Part shown: piece after piece, positions 32,594 through 43,518 of the stretch | How the letters are laid out: every line of letters starts with the position of its first letter | Position numbering within the stretch: the first letter of the stretch is position 1 | Assembly: GCA_002937655.1 (NCBI GenBank) | Contig: PTKH01000003.1 | Coordinates: forward strand, 1-64,000 | Origin: Alphaproteobacteria bacterium MarineAlpha9_Bin3 | GTDB lineage: Bacteria > Pseudomonadota > Alphaproteobacteria > TMED109 | Length of the DNA: 64,000 bases | Reading direction: 5' to 3' | Program-made: the position numbers and the translations under genes | Notes under the pieces: model-generated | What the model saw: the letters and a program-made list of their open reading frames with translations, nothing else | The model's database searches: none | What the model was told of the DNA's origin: nothing

Positions 32594-34177
32594 TTGAGAA
32601 ATACACATTTTCCAGGTAGGTCACCTGTATATTCCTTAGATGGAATGGTCAGTACATCTCATCCACTAGCAAGTAAGGCTTCCATAGATATTTTATCTAA
32701 AGGCGGTAATGCAGTAGATGCAGCAGTTACTGCAGCTTCCGTCTTAGCAGTTGTTGAACCTCATTCAACTGGCGTAGGAGGAGATTTATTTTGTTTATAT
32801 CATAAAGCACAAAGTAATAAAATCATAGGTATGAACGCATCAGGAAGAGCTCCAAATAGTATATCAATTGATAAGCTAGAAAATTTAGGAATCAAAGAAA
32901 GTATTCCATTTCAGAGTCCGCATTCAGTTAGTGTACCAACAGGAGTAGCAGGTTGGATTAAACTAATTCAAGATCATGGAAATTTAAAATTAAAAGAAAT
33001 ACTCGAGCCTGCAATTAATTACGCTGAGCAAGGTTATATAGTTGCAGATGTTATTGCTGATGTGTGGGAAAGGGAAGTAGAAAAATTAGCTGCCGATAAA
33101 GATTGTAAGAACTTATTCTTACCAGAGGGAAAATGTTTAAAAGCCGGAGATATTCATTATCAACCAAGATTAGCTAAAACTTTAAAAAGTATAGCAGAAC
33201 ATGGAAGAGCAGGCTTTTATGAGGGAGATATTGCAAAAAGTATGGTAAAAAAACTTAATTCTTTAGGAGGTTTTCACAATTTAGAGGACTTTGCTAATGC
33301 CGAAGCAAATTATGTTGATCCAATTTCAGCAAATTATAGAGGTGTTAAAATATTTGAATGTCCTCCTAATGGGCAAGGAGTAATAGCTCTAATGATAATA
33401 AAAATATTAGAAGGATTTGATTTTATTGATATAGCCCCCAATTCCTCTTTACGTATTCATTTGCAAGCTGAAGCAACTAAAATAGCATTCAGTCATAGAG
33501 ACCATTATTTAGCAGATCCAGATCACGCTAATGTTCCAGTAGAACGGATGTTATCTGAAGAATATATTAAGACTTTAAGAAGTTTAATAAAAATAGATTC
33601 ATGTATTAGGAATTATAAACCAGAATTACCAATTCATCCTAATACAGTATATATTTCTGTAGTAGATAAAGAAAGAAACTCGGTTTCATTAATAAACTCT
33701 ATATTTCATTCTTTTGGCAGTGGACTAGTAGACCATGATACTGGGGTTTTGTTTCAAAATAGGGGAGCTAGTTTTGTTTTAGATCCTTCACATCCTAACG
33801 TTATTAAGGGTGGAAAAAGACCTATGCACACTATAATCCCTAGTATAGCTACAAAGGAAAATAAACCTTATTTATCATTTGGAGTAATGGGAGGGCATTA
33901 TCAACCAATGGGACAAGCCCATGTTTTATCAAATATTATTGATTATGGAATGGACCCTCAAAAAAGTTTAGATTTTCCAAGAAGTTTTTATTTTGACGGT
34001 TTATTGGAATGTGAAGAAGGTATACCTCAAAATGTCAGAGAAGAACTGGCAGCAAAAGGACACCAAGTCAAGGTATGTGATTTGCCGCATGGCGGTGGTC
34101 AGGTTATAGAGCATAGAGGAGATACTTTAATAGGGGGCTCTGATCCTAGAAAAGATGGATGTGCTATTGGATTATAA
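32594..34177 (+). CDS. Gamma-glutamyltransferase-family Ntn hydrolase (HpxW/YwrD-like subgroup)
   Basis: This 527-residue protein has GGNAVDAAVTAASVLAVVEPHSTGVGGDLFCLY and, at the autoprocessing site, HPNTVYISVVDKERNSVSLINSIFHSFGSGL. The threonine of NTVYISVVD aligns with the nucleophile of classical GGT (TTHYSVVD), but the following T-H is V-Y. That form is seen in GGT-like proteins such as YwrD and oxamate amidohydrolase HpxW. No signal peptide is visible, unlike periplasmic GGT, so it is probably cytoplasmic. The TTG start has AAGG 7 nt upstream. Neighbouring oxalyl-CoA-synthetase-like ligase makes an oxamate/oxalate role thinkable. Glutathione turnover is the alternative. Confidence 0.8.
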   Translation: MRNTHFPGRSPVYSLDGMVSTSHPLASKASIDILSKGGNAVDAAVTAASVLAVVEPHSTGVGGDLFCLYHKAQSNKIIGMNASGRAPNSISIDKLENLGIKESIPFQSPHSVSVPTGVAGWIKLIQDHGNLKLKEILEPAINYAEQGYIVADVIADVWEREVEKLAADKDCKNLFLPEGKCLKAGDIHYQPRLAKTLKSIAEHGRAGFYEGDIAKSMVKKLNSLGGFHNLEDFANAEANYVDPISANYRGVKIFECPPNGQGVIALMIIKILEGFDFIDIAPNSSLRIHLQAEATKIAFSHRDHYLADPDHANVPVERMLSEEYIKTLRSLIKIDSCIRNYKPELPIHPNTVYISVVDKERNSVSLINSIFHSFGSGLVDHDTGVLFQNRGASFVLDPSHPNVIKGGKRPMHTIIPSIATKENKPYLSFGVMGGHYQPMGQAHVLSNIIDYGMDPQKSLDFPRSFYFDGLLECEEGIPQNVREELAAKGHQVKVCDLPHGGGQVIEHRGDTLIGGSDPRKDGCAIGL

Positions 34178-35167
34178 ATTAGGGTCTATATAGCATCCAG
34201 CTTTTATAGCTTTAAGTTTAACTTCTTCATAAATTTTATCTATTGTAGGAGTTGGAACATTAACTATTTTTCCTGCTTCAGATACTGATTTAGTGAGTGC
34301 GTCTATTTCCATGGGTCTACCTAGTTCATAGTCTTGTAATGTGGATGTTTTATGAGCTCCAACATTTTTTGTTCCTTCTATTCTTTTTTCTAGGCTAATA
34401 GGAAAATGAATGCCTAAAGCTTCAGCAACAGCTTGACCTTCAATCATCATTTTTTTTACTACAGAGCAAGAAGAACTGTTATTTGCTATCTCCTCTAAAG
34501 TTTCTCCTGTTAAAACGCTCATAGGGTTAAAAGCTAAATTTCCCCATAACTTCATCCAGATATCTGCGCGGATATTTTTTCTTACTGGAGATTTTAACCC
34601 CGAATTTATTAGTATTTTTGATAATTCTTGCACCCGATTAGATTTGGTACCATCTGGCTCTCCAATAGGAAATCTATCACCTTCCATGTGGTATACCTTG
34701 CCAGGGGCTTTAATTTCTGCAGCTGGATAAACTACACATCCCAAACTCCTTTCAGGCGTAATATATTTCCATTGTAAATTTTTAGGGTCTACAGATTCTA
34801 GTTTCATATTTTCATATTTATTATTAGTTTTATAAAAATACCACCAAGGTAAACCATTTACAGCAGTTATAACTGTTGTATTATCTTTCATCAAAGGAAT
34901 AAGAGATTTAGCAGTTAATGCTGCAGAATGTGCTTTTAAAGTAACTATTATAAAGTCTTGTTTTTGTAAATTATTAGGATTATCTGTCGCTAAGGGTTTA
35001 CAGAAATATTCAACACCAGTTTCTTCACTTTGCATAAGTAAACCATTATTTTGAATAGCGTTTAAGTGTTCTCCTCTACAAATTAAGGATACCTTGACCC
35101 CACTTTTCATTAATAATGCTCCAATATAACTTCCTATCGCACCAGAGCCAAATATACAGATATTCAT
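34172..35167 (-). CDS. Ketopantoate reductase-family protein
   Basis: This 331-residue protein begins MNICIFGSGAIGSYIGALLMKSGVKVSLICRG, the NADPH-binding fold of the ApbA/PanE family. It has the KLWGNLAFNPMSVLTGET helix of the C-terminal domain and a conserved lysine region. Family members reduce 2-oxo acids to 2-hydroxy acids, ketopantoate being only one substrate. Its start overlaps the ligase stop codon as TAATG, so the two are coupled and probably share a pathway. For that reason I do not call it panE. The 3' end overlaps the convergent GGT-like gene by 6 nt. Confidence 0.8.
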   Translation of the reverse strand: MNICIFGSGAIGSYIGALLMKSGVKVSLICRGEHLNAIQNNGLLMQSEETGVEYFCKPLATDNPNNLQKQDFIIVTLKAHSAALTAKSLIPLMKDNTTVITAVNGLPWWYFYKTNNKYENMKLESVDPKNLQWKYITPERSLGCVVYPAAEIKAPGKVYHMEGDRFPIGEPDGTKSNRVQELSKILINSGLKSPVRKNIRADIWMKLWGNLAFNPMSVLTGETLEEIANNSSSCSVVKKMMIEGQAVAEALGIHFPISLEKRIEGTKNVGAHKTSTLQDYELGRPMEIDALTKSVSEAGKIVNVPTPTIDKIYEEVKLKAIKAGCYIDPNL

Positions 35168-36699
35168 TACTTTATTCCCAGCTTTTCATGCAAACCAATC
35201 CGTTGAAGTTTGCCAGTAGCACCTTTAGGTATCTCATCTATAATTAGAATTTTTCTTGGTATTTTAAATTGTGTTAATCTTTGTTTGCAATAGTCTTTTA
35301 TTTGATTTTCATTTATATCTTCTTTTTCCTTTAGAACTACTGCTGCATAGAGATCTTCTCCTAATTTTTCATGAGGAACAGAAAAAGCAACTGCTTGTTG
35401 AATACTTTTGTGTTCTAGTAATATTTCATCAATTTCCTTAGGGCTAATTTTTTCTCCACCTCTATTAATTATTTCTTTTAATCTACCTGTAATTTTTAAA
35501 TACCCATCTTCATCAAATATACCTTCATCTCCAGTTAAGAACCATCCATCTATAAAGCTTTCTGAATTAGCTTTAGGGTTATTGATATAACCAGTAGTAA
35601 TATTTTCGCCCTTAATAATTATTTGTCCTGTAATATTTCTATTATTCTTTATATTTATCAATATCTCATTATCGCGAAGTAATGCTACTTCCGGTCCCGC
35701 AGCTAGGCCGACAGATCCAGCTTTTCTTTTAGCTGGAGGCAGTGGATTAGAGGTCATTTGATGCGTAGCTTCTGTCATACCATAAGATTCTATTACGCAT
35801 GTATTAAAAGCATTTTCTAAATTTTTCATAACTATACTTGGTAGGGATGCTGATGAGGATCTAATAAATTTTAGTTGGTTATTTTTAATAATTTCTTTAT
35901 TGCGAGGTGCTCTAGCTAGTATGGCTTGATGCATTGTAGGCACAGCAGTATACCAAGTAGGTTTAAATTCATCTAACCATCTAAAGAATTTTAATGCATC
36001 AAAACCAGGTGGAGTGATTATTGTGCCAGATTTATATATAGGCGCTAATATTGCAGCTATTAAACCATGAATATGAAACATTGGCATAATATTTAGACAT
36101 TTATCATCTTTTTTTAAATTTAGTGTGTTAGAAATATTTTTTGCGGAAGATAGTAAATTTTTTTGCGAAAGTGGAACCATTTTAGGTCGAGAGGTAGTTC
36201 CAGATGTATGGAGAATCATTGCGATATCATTTGTTGTTGTTTCCGGTAAATATTTATATTTATTTTTAACATAATCTATATCTAATTTAATATTTTCTGA
36301 TGTAGTTTCTCGTTTTAGATTAATAACCTTTATACCCAGTTCATTAGCTGCATCCTTGGCATCAATAGATTTATTTTCTTCAATAATAACAGCTTTAACT
36401 TTTAAATCATCATAGTAAAATTTAAATTCTTCTTTTGTATATGAAGGGTTTAATGGACAAGAAGTATAGTTTGCTGCAATAGCTACAAATGTACAAGCCA
36501 TGGATGCTCCATTTCCTAAGACTATGGCTATTTTATCTTCTTTTTTAATTTTTAGAGAGGATAATTTAAAATATGTATCCTTGATGTAACTTAAGAGTTC
36601 CCCATAAGTTATATCTCTTTCATCTGGAGATTGAATAAAAACATTATTTTTATCAATCGAGAGAATTAAATTGTTTAAGGTGTTTTTAGTTTCCGTCAT
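35167..36699 (-). CDS. Acyl-CoA synthetase, oxalyl-CoA synthetase (AAE3)-like
   Basis: This 510-residue ANL-superfamily ligase has the P-loop ILHTSGTTSRPKMVPLSQKN, the YGMTEATHQMTSNPLPPAKRKAGSVG block, TGDEGIFDEDGYLKITGRLKEIINRGGEKISPKEID, and C-terminal lysine motif PKGATGKLQRI. The TSGTTSRPK and MTEATHxMxSNPLP forms are those I associate with the AAE3/Pcs60 oxalate-CoA ligases rather than fatty-acid ligases. It would form an acyl-CoA from a small (di)carboxylic acid using ATP. Substrate remains inference. It is divergent from the transaminase gene across 61 bp and coupled to the KPR-family reductase. Confidence 0.78.
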   Translation of the reverse strand: MTETKNTLNNLILSIDKNNVFIQSPDERDITYGELLSYIKDTYFKLSSLKIKKEDKIAIVLGNGASMACTFVAIAANYTSCPLNPSYTKEEFKFYYDDLKVKAVIIEENKSIDAKDAANELGIKVINLKRETTSENIKLDIDYVKNKYKYLPETTTNDIAMILHTSGTTSRPKMVPLSQKNLLSSAKNISNTLNLKKDDKCLNIMPMFHIHGLIAAILAPIYKSGTIITPPGFDALKFFRWLDEFKPTWYTAVPTMHQAILARAPRNKEIIKNNQLKFIRSSSASLPSIVMKNLENAFNTCVIESYGMTEATHQMTSNPLPPAKRKAGSVGLAAGPEVALLRDNEILINIKNNRNITGQIIIKGENITTGYINNPKANSESFIDGWFLTGDEGIFDEDGYLKITGRLKEIINRGGEKISPKEIDEILLEHKSIQQAVAFSVPHEKLGEDLYAAVVLKEKEDINENQIKDYCKQRLTQFKIPRKILIIDEIPKGATGKLQRIGLHEKLGIK

Positions 36700-36760
36700 G
36701 TTTTACAAATATCACTTAATAATTTATTATTATATAATATATCAAGTTAAAGGAAATTCA

Positions 36761-38125
36761 ATGTTAAAAGATAACGTTTTAGAAGAGTTAAATTTAGAAG
36801 AAAATAAAGTAGATGAAATGCCAAATGATTTATCATCTTATTGGATGCCATTTACTACTAATAGACGTTTTAAGAAAAATCCTAGGTTTTTAGTATCCGC
36901 AAAAGATATGTATTATAAAACTAATGATAATAAAAGTATTCTAGATGGTGTAGCCGGTTTATGGTGTGTTAATGCAGGTCACTGTAGACCTAGAATTGTG
37001 AAAGCTGTCCAAGACCAAGTAGCTGAAATGGATTATGCTACAGCCTTTAATATGGGACATCCTAAAGCATTTACTTTAGCTTCTAGATTAGCAGGTATAT
37101 TACCGAAAGATATTGATAACATTTTTTATACCAATTCCGGATCAGAAGCAGTAGATACTGCCTTGAAAATCGCTTTGGCATATCATAACGCTAATGGGGA
37201 TTCGAGAAGAACTAGATTAATAGGAAGATCTAGAGGTTACCATGGCGTGGGGTTTGGAGGTATGTCCGTAGGTGGAATGGTTGCAAATAGGAAACAATTT
37301 TCAAATCATTTGCCAGGTGTTGACCATATGCAAGATACTCATATTCCTGAGTTAAATGCTTTTTCAAAAGGACAACCAGAACACGGAGCTGACAGAGCTA
37401 ATTCACTTAAAGATTTAATAAACTTACATGATGCATCTACTATTGCTGCAGTAATCATTGAGCCTGTAGCATGTTCAACAGGAGTTTTAGTTCCACCAAT
37501 TGGCTATCTTGAGGAAATAAGAGAGATATGTACTAAAAATGGAATATTGTTGATTTTTGATGAAGTAATTTGTGGGTTTGGTAGACTAGGTACTCCTTTC
37601 GCTGGAGATAAATTTAACGTAATACCTGATATAATGACACTTGCGAAGGGTATTACTAATGCAACAGTACCTATGGGTGCTGTTGCAACTCACAAAAAGA
37701 TATATGAAGGTTTAATGCATGGACCTGAACATGTAGTAGAATTATTTCATGGTTATACTTATTCTGGCCATTCATTAGCATGTGCTGCTGCGTTAGCTAC
37801 TCTAGAAGAATATGAATCAGAAAAATTATTTGATAGAGCTAATAGTTTAGAAGACTATTTTGGAGAGCAGGCCCATACGTTAAAGGATTTGGATAATGTT
37901 GTTGATATAAGAACTATTGGTTTAGTAGCAGGAATAGAGTTAAAGACTAGAGAAGATGGGTTAGGAAAAAGAGTGTATGATGTTTTTGATAATTGCTTTG
38001 AAAATAATCTCTTAACAAGGTTTACAGGAGAAACTATTGCTATATCCCCGCCTTTAATAGTAAGTAAAGAACAAATAAATACAATTTTTGAAACTATTAG
38101 ATCTGCTATATTAGAAGTTAAATAA
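36761..38125 (+). CDS. Class III omega-aminotransferase, beta-alanine:pyruvate type
   Basis: This PLP enzyme has FYTNSGSEAVDTALKIAL, RSRGYHGVGFGGMSVGGM, IFDEVICGFGRLGTPFA and the PLP-lysine in TLAKGITNATVPMGAV. The opening SYWMPFTTNRRFKKNPR and the overall layout match omega-amino acid:pyruvate transaminases, which turn beta-alanine into malonate semialdehyde. The ORF track starts at 36671 inside the divergent ligase. AGGA at 36751-36754, 6 nt before ATG 36761, supports the shorter 454-residue protein. Its product could be used by the MmsA-like enzyme at 1252. Taurine or another omega-amine is possible. Confidence 0.85.
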   Translation: MLKDNVLEELNLEENKVDEMPNDLSSYWMPFTTNRRFKKNPRFLVSAKDMYYKTNDNKSILDGVAGLWCVNAGHCRPRIVKAVQDQVAEMDYATAFNMGHPKAFTLASRLAGILPKDIDNIFYTNSGSEAVDTALKIALAYHNANGDSRRTRLIGRSRGYHGVGFGGMSVGGMVANRKQFSNHLPGVDHMQDTHIPELNAFSKGQPEHGADRANSLKDLINLHDASTIAAVIIEPVACSTGVLVPPIGYLEEIREICTKNGILLIFDEVICGFGRLGTPFAGDKFNVIPDIMTLAKGITNATVPMGAVATHKKIYEGLMHGPEHVVELFHGYTYSGHSLACAAALATLEEYESEKLFDRANSLEDYFGEQAHTLKDLDNVVDIRTIGLVAGIELKTREDGLGKRVYDVFDNCFENNLLTRFTGETIAISPPLIVSKEQINTIFETIRSAILEVK

Positions 38126-38144
38126 TATTTATTGGAGAATTATA

Positions 38145-38540
38145 ATGGCTACTGTTAAATTAATAGAACCAGAAAACGCTGAGGGTAGAGTTAAAGACAT
38201 ATATGATGATATAAGTAAAACTAGAGGTGGTGATAAGATAAATAATATATGGAAAGCTCTAGCTAATGATCCCGAACTATTAGATGCAACATGGAACAGA
38301 ATTAAGCAGGTTATGGCACCAGGTGCTTTAGACTCAATTACTAAAGAATTAATCTATATTGCTGTAAGTGTAGTAAATGGCTGTGAGTATTGTGTTCATT
38401 CTCATACAGCGGTGGCAAGAAAAAAAGGAATGACAGAAGAAATGAGAAGTGAATTACTTTCAGTAATAGCAATGGCTTCTCAGACTAATGCACTAGCAAA
38501 TGCATATCAAATTGAAGTTGATGATTCCTTTAAAAAATAA
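38145..38540 (+). CDS. Carboxymuconolactone decarboxylase/AhpD-family protein
   Basis: This 131-residue all-helical protein of the CMD superfamily has the redox motif CEYCVHSHTAVARKKGMTEEM, with the CxxC plus downstream His pattern of AhpD-like alkylhydroperoxidases. It lacks nothing expected of a single-domain member. The family includes thiol peroxidases and many proteins with no known substrate. It follows the transaminase by 19 nt with GGAG before the ATG, so they form an operon. Confidence 0.8.
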   Translation: MATVKLIEPENAEGRVKDIYDDISKTRGGDKINNIWKALANDPELLDATWNRIKQVMAPGALDSITKELIYIAVSVVNGCEYCVHSHTAVARKKGMTEEMRSELLSVIAMASQTNALANAYQIEVDDSFKK

Positions 38541-38541
38541 A

Positions 38542-39498
38542 TTACTGAAAGGCTTCACTTATTTTTTCACTGAGTAAAGTAAGTAATTTTTCAGTATCTT
38601 TAATTCTTGCACCCATAGTTAAAAAACCATGAATTTGTCCATTAAAATTAACTATTTCAGAACTATTTCCTGCTCGAATTAAAGCCTGCCCATAGGCAAT
38701 CCCTTCATCTTTTAAAGGATCGCAACCAGCTACCACAATTAAAGACTTTGGAAGACCTGAAAGGTTTTTATAAAGTATAGGAGCAGCTCTCCAATCCATT
38801 AATTGATTTTCATCTATATATTTTTCTTCAAACCAACTCATTAATTTTTTTGATAATATATATCCATCATATTTATCTTTTGAAGGATAATTTACACCCA
38901 TGTGAGTTGAGGGATATACTAAGGCCTGAAAACTTATTAATGGTCCAGAATTAATCTTTGAATTTATACAACATACCGTAGCTATATTTCCCCCAGCGCT
39001 ATCCCCACATAATGCGATTTTAGAGGAATCTATAGGTAATTTTAAAGGGTTCTTTTTTACCCAACTAATTGAGTTTATGGCGTCATTTATAGCAATTGGA
39101 AATCTAAATTCTGGTCCCATTCGATAATCAATTGCTATGACATCAAAATTACCTTGATTTGCTAATTGCCGGCAAACAACATCATGAGTGTCAAGATCAC
39201 CAATTACCCAACCTCCTCCATGAAAAAATATTGTTACAGGTAGTATATCATGTTTATTATTATTTATTCCTCGATAAAATCTTGCTTTGATATTATCATT
39301 TTCCACTGGTATTTCTAAATCTTTGATTTCTAATACATCTGGAGCAGAAGGGGATAAAGCATTTCTCATTGCAAGGTATGACTCTCTTGCATCTATATGA
39401 TTCATTTCATACATAGGTATTCTTTCTCCAGATTTTTCAGCTAATCTGATATCATTTATTATTTCTAAAGCATCTGGATGTAATTCTTTATCTTGCAT
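38542..39498 (-). CDS. Alpha/beta hydrolase, hormone-sensitive-lipase type
   Basis: This 318-residue esterase-like protein has the oxyanion-hole motif FFHGGGWVIGDLDTHD, the nucleophile in GDSAGGNIA, the acid in AGCDPLKDEG and the base in GQIHGFLTM. Together these define the HSL/family IV group. It hydrolyses short-chain esters in the cytoplasm. The physiological substrate is unknown. It ends 1 nt from the convergent CMD gene and may belong to the same catabolic set. Confidence 0.85.
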   Translation of the reverse strand: MQDKELHPDALEIINDIRLAEKSGERIPMYEMNHIDARESYLAMRNALSPSAPDVLEIKDLEIPVENDNIKARFYRGINNNKHDILPVTIFFHGGGWVIGDLDTHDVVCRQLANQGNFDVIAIDYRMGPEFRFPIAINDAINSISWVKKNPLKLPIDSSKIALCGDSAGGNIATVCCINSKINSGPLISFQALVYPSTHMGVNYPSKDKYDGYILSKKLMSWFEEKYIDENQLMDWRAAPILYKNLSGLPKSLIVVAGCDPLKDEGIAYGQALIRAGNSSEIVNFNGQIHGFLTMGARIKDTEKLLTLLSEKISEAFQ

Positions 39499-39508
39499 TC
39501 TTTTTCCC

Positions 39509-39940
39509 CTAAATAATTTTTATTATTTCTAAATCATAAGTATTGTTCTTTAATAACTTTGGCATGTACGCAGAGTATTCTATTTCTTTATCATTTATCC
39601 CTATTATGACCCAGCATAAATTACTATCATATATTGAGTCTATATCTTTTTTAGAGGGTTTAGAATTTAATAAACTATTAGGGTGACTATGATAATGTCC
39701 TAATACAGATAATTTTGTATTCCTATATTTTTTTATAGCATTAATTATATCTTTTGGGTGAATTTCGAATGCATTCTTTGGATTATTAGCTATATTATTA
39801 CTTTTTTTTATATCTACACATTGCATAGTATTATTTTCAATATAACCTATAATAAAGCCACAGCATTCATTTGGGTATTCATTTAAAGCATGCTGTTTAA
39901 TATTATTTTTTACTTTTTTAGATATGTTAATATTAATCAT
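39509..39940 (-). CDS. JAMM/MPN-domain metallopeptidase (M67-like)
   Basis: This 143-residue protein has an N-terminal EYPNECCGFIIGY with the conserved glutamate. The zinc motif HYHSHPNSLLNSKPSKKD fits H-x-H-P-x(8)-S-x2-D. The JAMM fold removes ubiquitin-like modifiers. Bacterial stand-alone members act on sulfur-carrier proteins such as ThiS/MoaD/CysO-like chains. No such carrier is next to it here. The start overlaps the upstream membrane-protein stop as ATGA. Confidence in the fold is high, in the function low. Confidence 0.8.
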   Translation of the reverse strand: MININISKKVKNNIKQHALNEYPNECCGFIIGYIENNTMQCVDIKKSNNIANNPKNAFEIHPKDIINAIKKYRNTKLSVLGHYHSHPNSLLNSKPSKKDIDSIYDSNLCWVIIGINDKEIEYSAYMPKLLKNNTYDLEIIKII

Positions 39941-40230
39941 TCTTTTTTTATTAAAATAGAATTTAATTCTAAACCAGTATCTAAATTTAATATTTTAATA
40001 ATAAATTTATTCTCATCTTCAAATTTAATAATAATTTTACCATCATTAGTTGATACATTTTTCAATTCCATATTTGTAGGAGAAATTATTTCTATGGCTG
40101 AGTTTATTACTTTATCTTCATTGGGTTTTATTAATTTACTACCTCTTTGAATTATTGTAAAAACTAAAAATGAAGTACCTAATAATATTAAGACTCCCAT
40201 AAATATTACTAAAAATTTTAGACCTCTCAT
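39937..40230 (-). CDS. Small single-pass membrane protein, DUF6476-like
   Basis: This 97-residue protein has one N-terminal transmembrane segment (FLVIFMGVLILLGTSFLVFTIIQR) and a beta-rich soluble part (GKIIIKFEDENKFIIKILNLDTG). Its position, divergent from rluD and upstream of the JAMM peptidase, matches small alphaproteobacterial proteins I recall as DUF6476, which begin MRxLKxLVxxMGVLI. No function is known. The call rests on this opening and on context. Confidence 0.5.
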   Translation of the reverse strand: MRGLKFLVIFMGVLILLGTSFLVFTIIQRGSKLIKPNEDKVINSAIEIISPTNMELKNVSTNDGKIIIKFEDENKFIIKILNLDTGLELNSILIKKE

Positions 40231-40288
40231 AATATTTCACCTATATTCTTTATTATTTAACTGTTTTTTATATACTTAAGCTTTTTTT

Positions 40289-41248
40289 ATGGATAATTCT
40301 ACTAAAGTAATTGAATTTTTAGTTTCAGATGAGGAACAAGGTATCCGTGTTGATAAAGCTTTTGTAATTCATAATAAAAAATTAAGTAGATCATATTTTA
40401 AAAAGCTTATTTTAAATGGTAATTTGTTAATAAATAATAAGAAAAATATAGACCCATCTTATAAGTTAATAAAAGGAAGTATTGTAAGAATAATTTTACC
40501 AGAGTTAGAGGATGATGTCCCTATTCCTGAAGATATTCCTTTGGAGATTTTGTATGAAGATGAATACTTATTAATTATAAATAAGAAAGAAGGAATGGTA
40601 GTACATCCAGCTCCAGGTAACTATAAAGGTACATTAGTTAATGCCTTATTATATCATTGTAAAGGAAGTTTATCAGGTATTGGAGGAGTAAAAAGGCCTG
40701 GAATAGTTCATAGATTAGATAAGGATACTTCAGGTTTAATGATGGTCGCAAAAAATGATGAAGCGCATAGATACTTGTCTAGAGAGATATCGCTTAAAAA
40801 TATAGAACGTAAATATAAAGCCATTGTTTGGGGTCAACCTAAACATAAAATAGGAGTGATAGAAACTAATATAGGTAGAAATCCCTATGATAGAAAAAAG
40901 ATGTCTGTTGTTACCAATGGGGGAAGAACTGCAATTACTGAATATAAAATTTTGGATGCTTATAATTTTTCTTCATTAATAGAATGTAGTTTACAAACTG
41001 GAAGAACTCATCAAATAAGAGTACATTTAGCAAGTATAGGGTTACCAATCATAGGAGACCAATTATACTCGAAAGGCCATACAATTTCTAATAAAATGCC
41101 AGATAAAATAAAGAATTTTTCAAGACAAGCCTTACATTCATACAGTTTGAAATTATTACATCCATTTTCTAAAAAAGAATTAGTATTTATGTCAGATTTA
41201 CCAGATGACATACAATCTCTTAAGGATTCAATTGAAGAATTTGTATAA
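40289..41248 (+). CDS. rluD: 23S rRNA pseudouridine synthase, RluD family
   Basis: This 319-residue protein has an N-terminal S4 domain (IRVDKAFVIHNKKLSRSYFKKLILNGNLLINN). The RluA/RluD catalytic motif is GIVHRLDKDTSGLMMVAKN, with the catalytic aspartate in RLDKD. C-terminal QTGRTHQIRVHLASIGLPIIGDQLY completes the family pattern. It makes pseudouridines in helix 69 of 23S rRNA. There is no ribosome-binding site before ATG 40289. The promoter is shared with the divergent membrane protein. rpoH follows, as usual in alphaproteobacteria. Confidence 0.93.
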   Translation: MDNSTKVIEFLVSDEEQGIRVDKAFVIHNKKLSRSYFKKLILNGNLLINNKKNIDPSYKLIKGSIVRIILPELEDDVPIPEDIPLEILYEDEYLLIINKKEGMVVHPAPGNYKGTLVNALLYHCKGSLSGIGGVKRPGIVHRLDKDTSGLMMVAKNDEAHRYLSREISLKNIERKYKAIVWGQPKHKIGVIETNIGRNPYDRKKMSVVTNGGRTAITEYKILDAYNFSSLIECSLQTGRTHQIRVHLASIGLPIIGDQLYSKGHTISNKMPDKIKNFSRQALHSYSLKLLHPFSKKELVFMSDLPDDIQSLKDSIEEFV

Positions 41249-41315
41249 ATTAACTTGATATTTTCAGTAAAATAACCAATTTATTAATTATTATATACTT
41301 TATAAGGACCCATAA

Positions 41316-43518
<2,203 letters not shown>

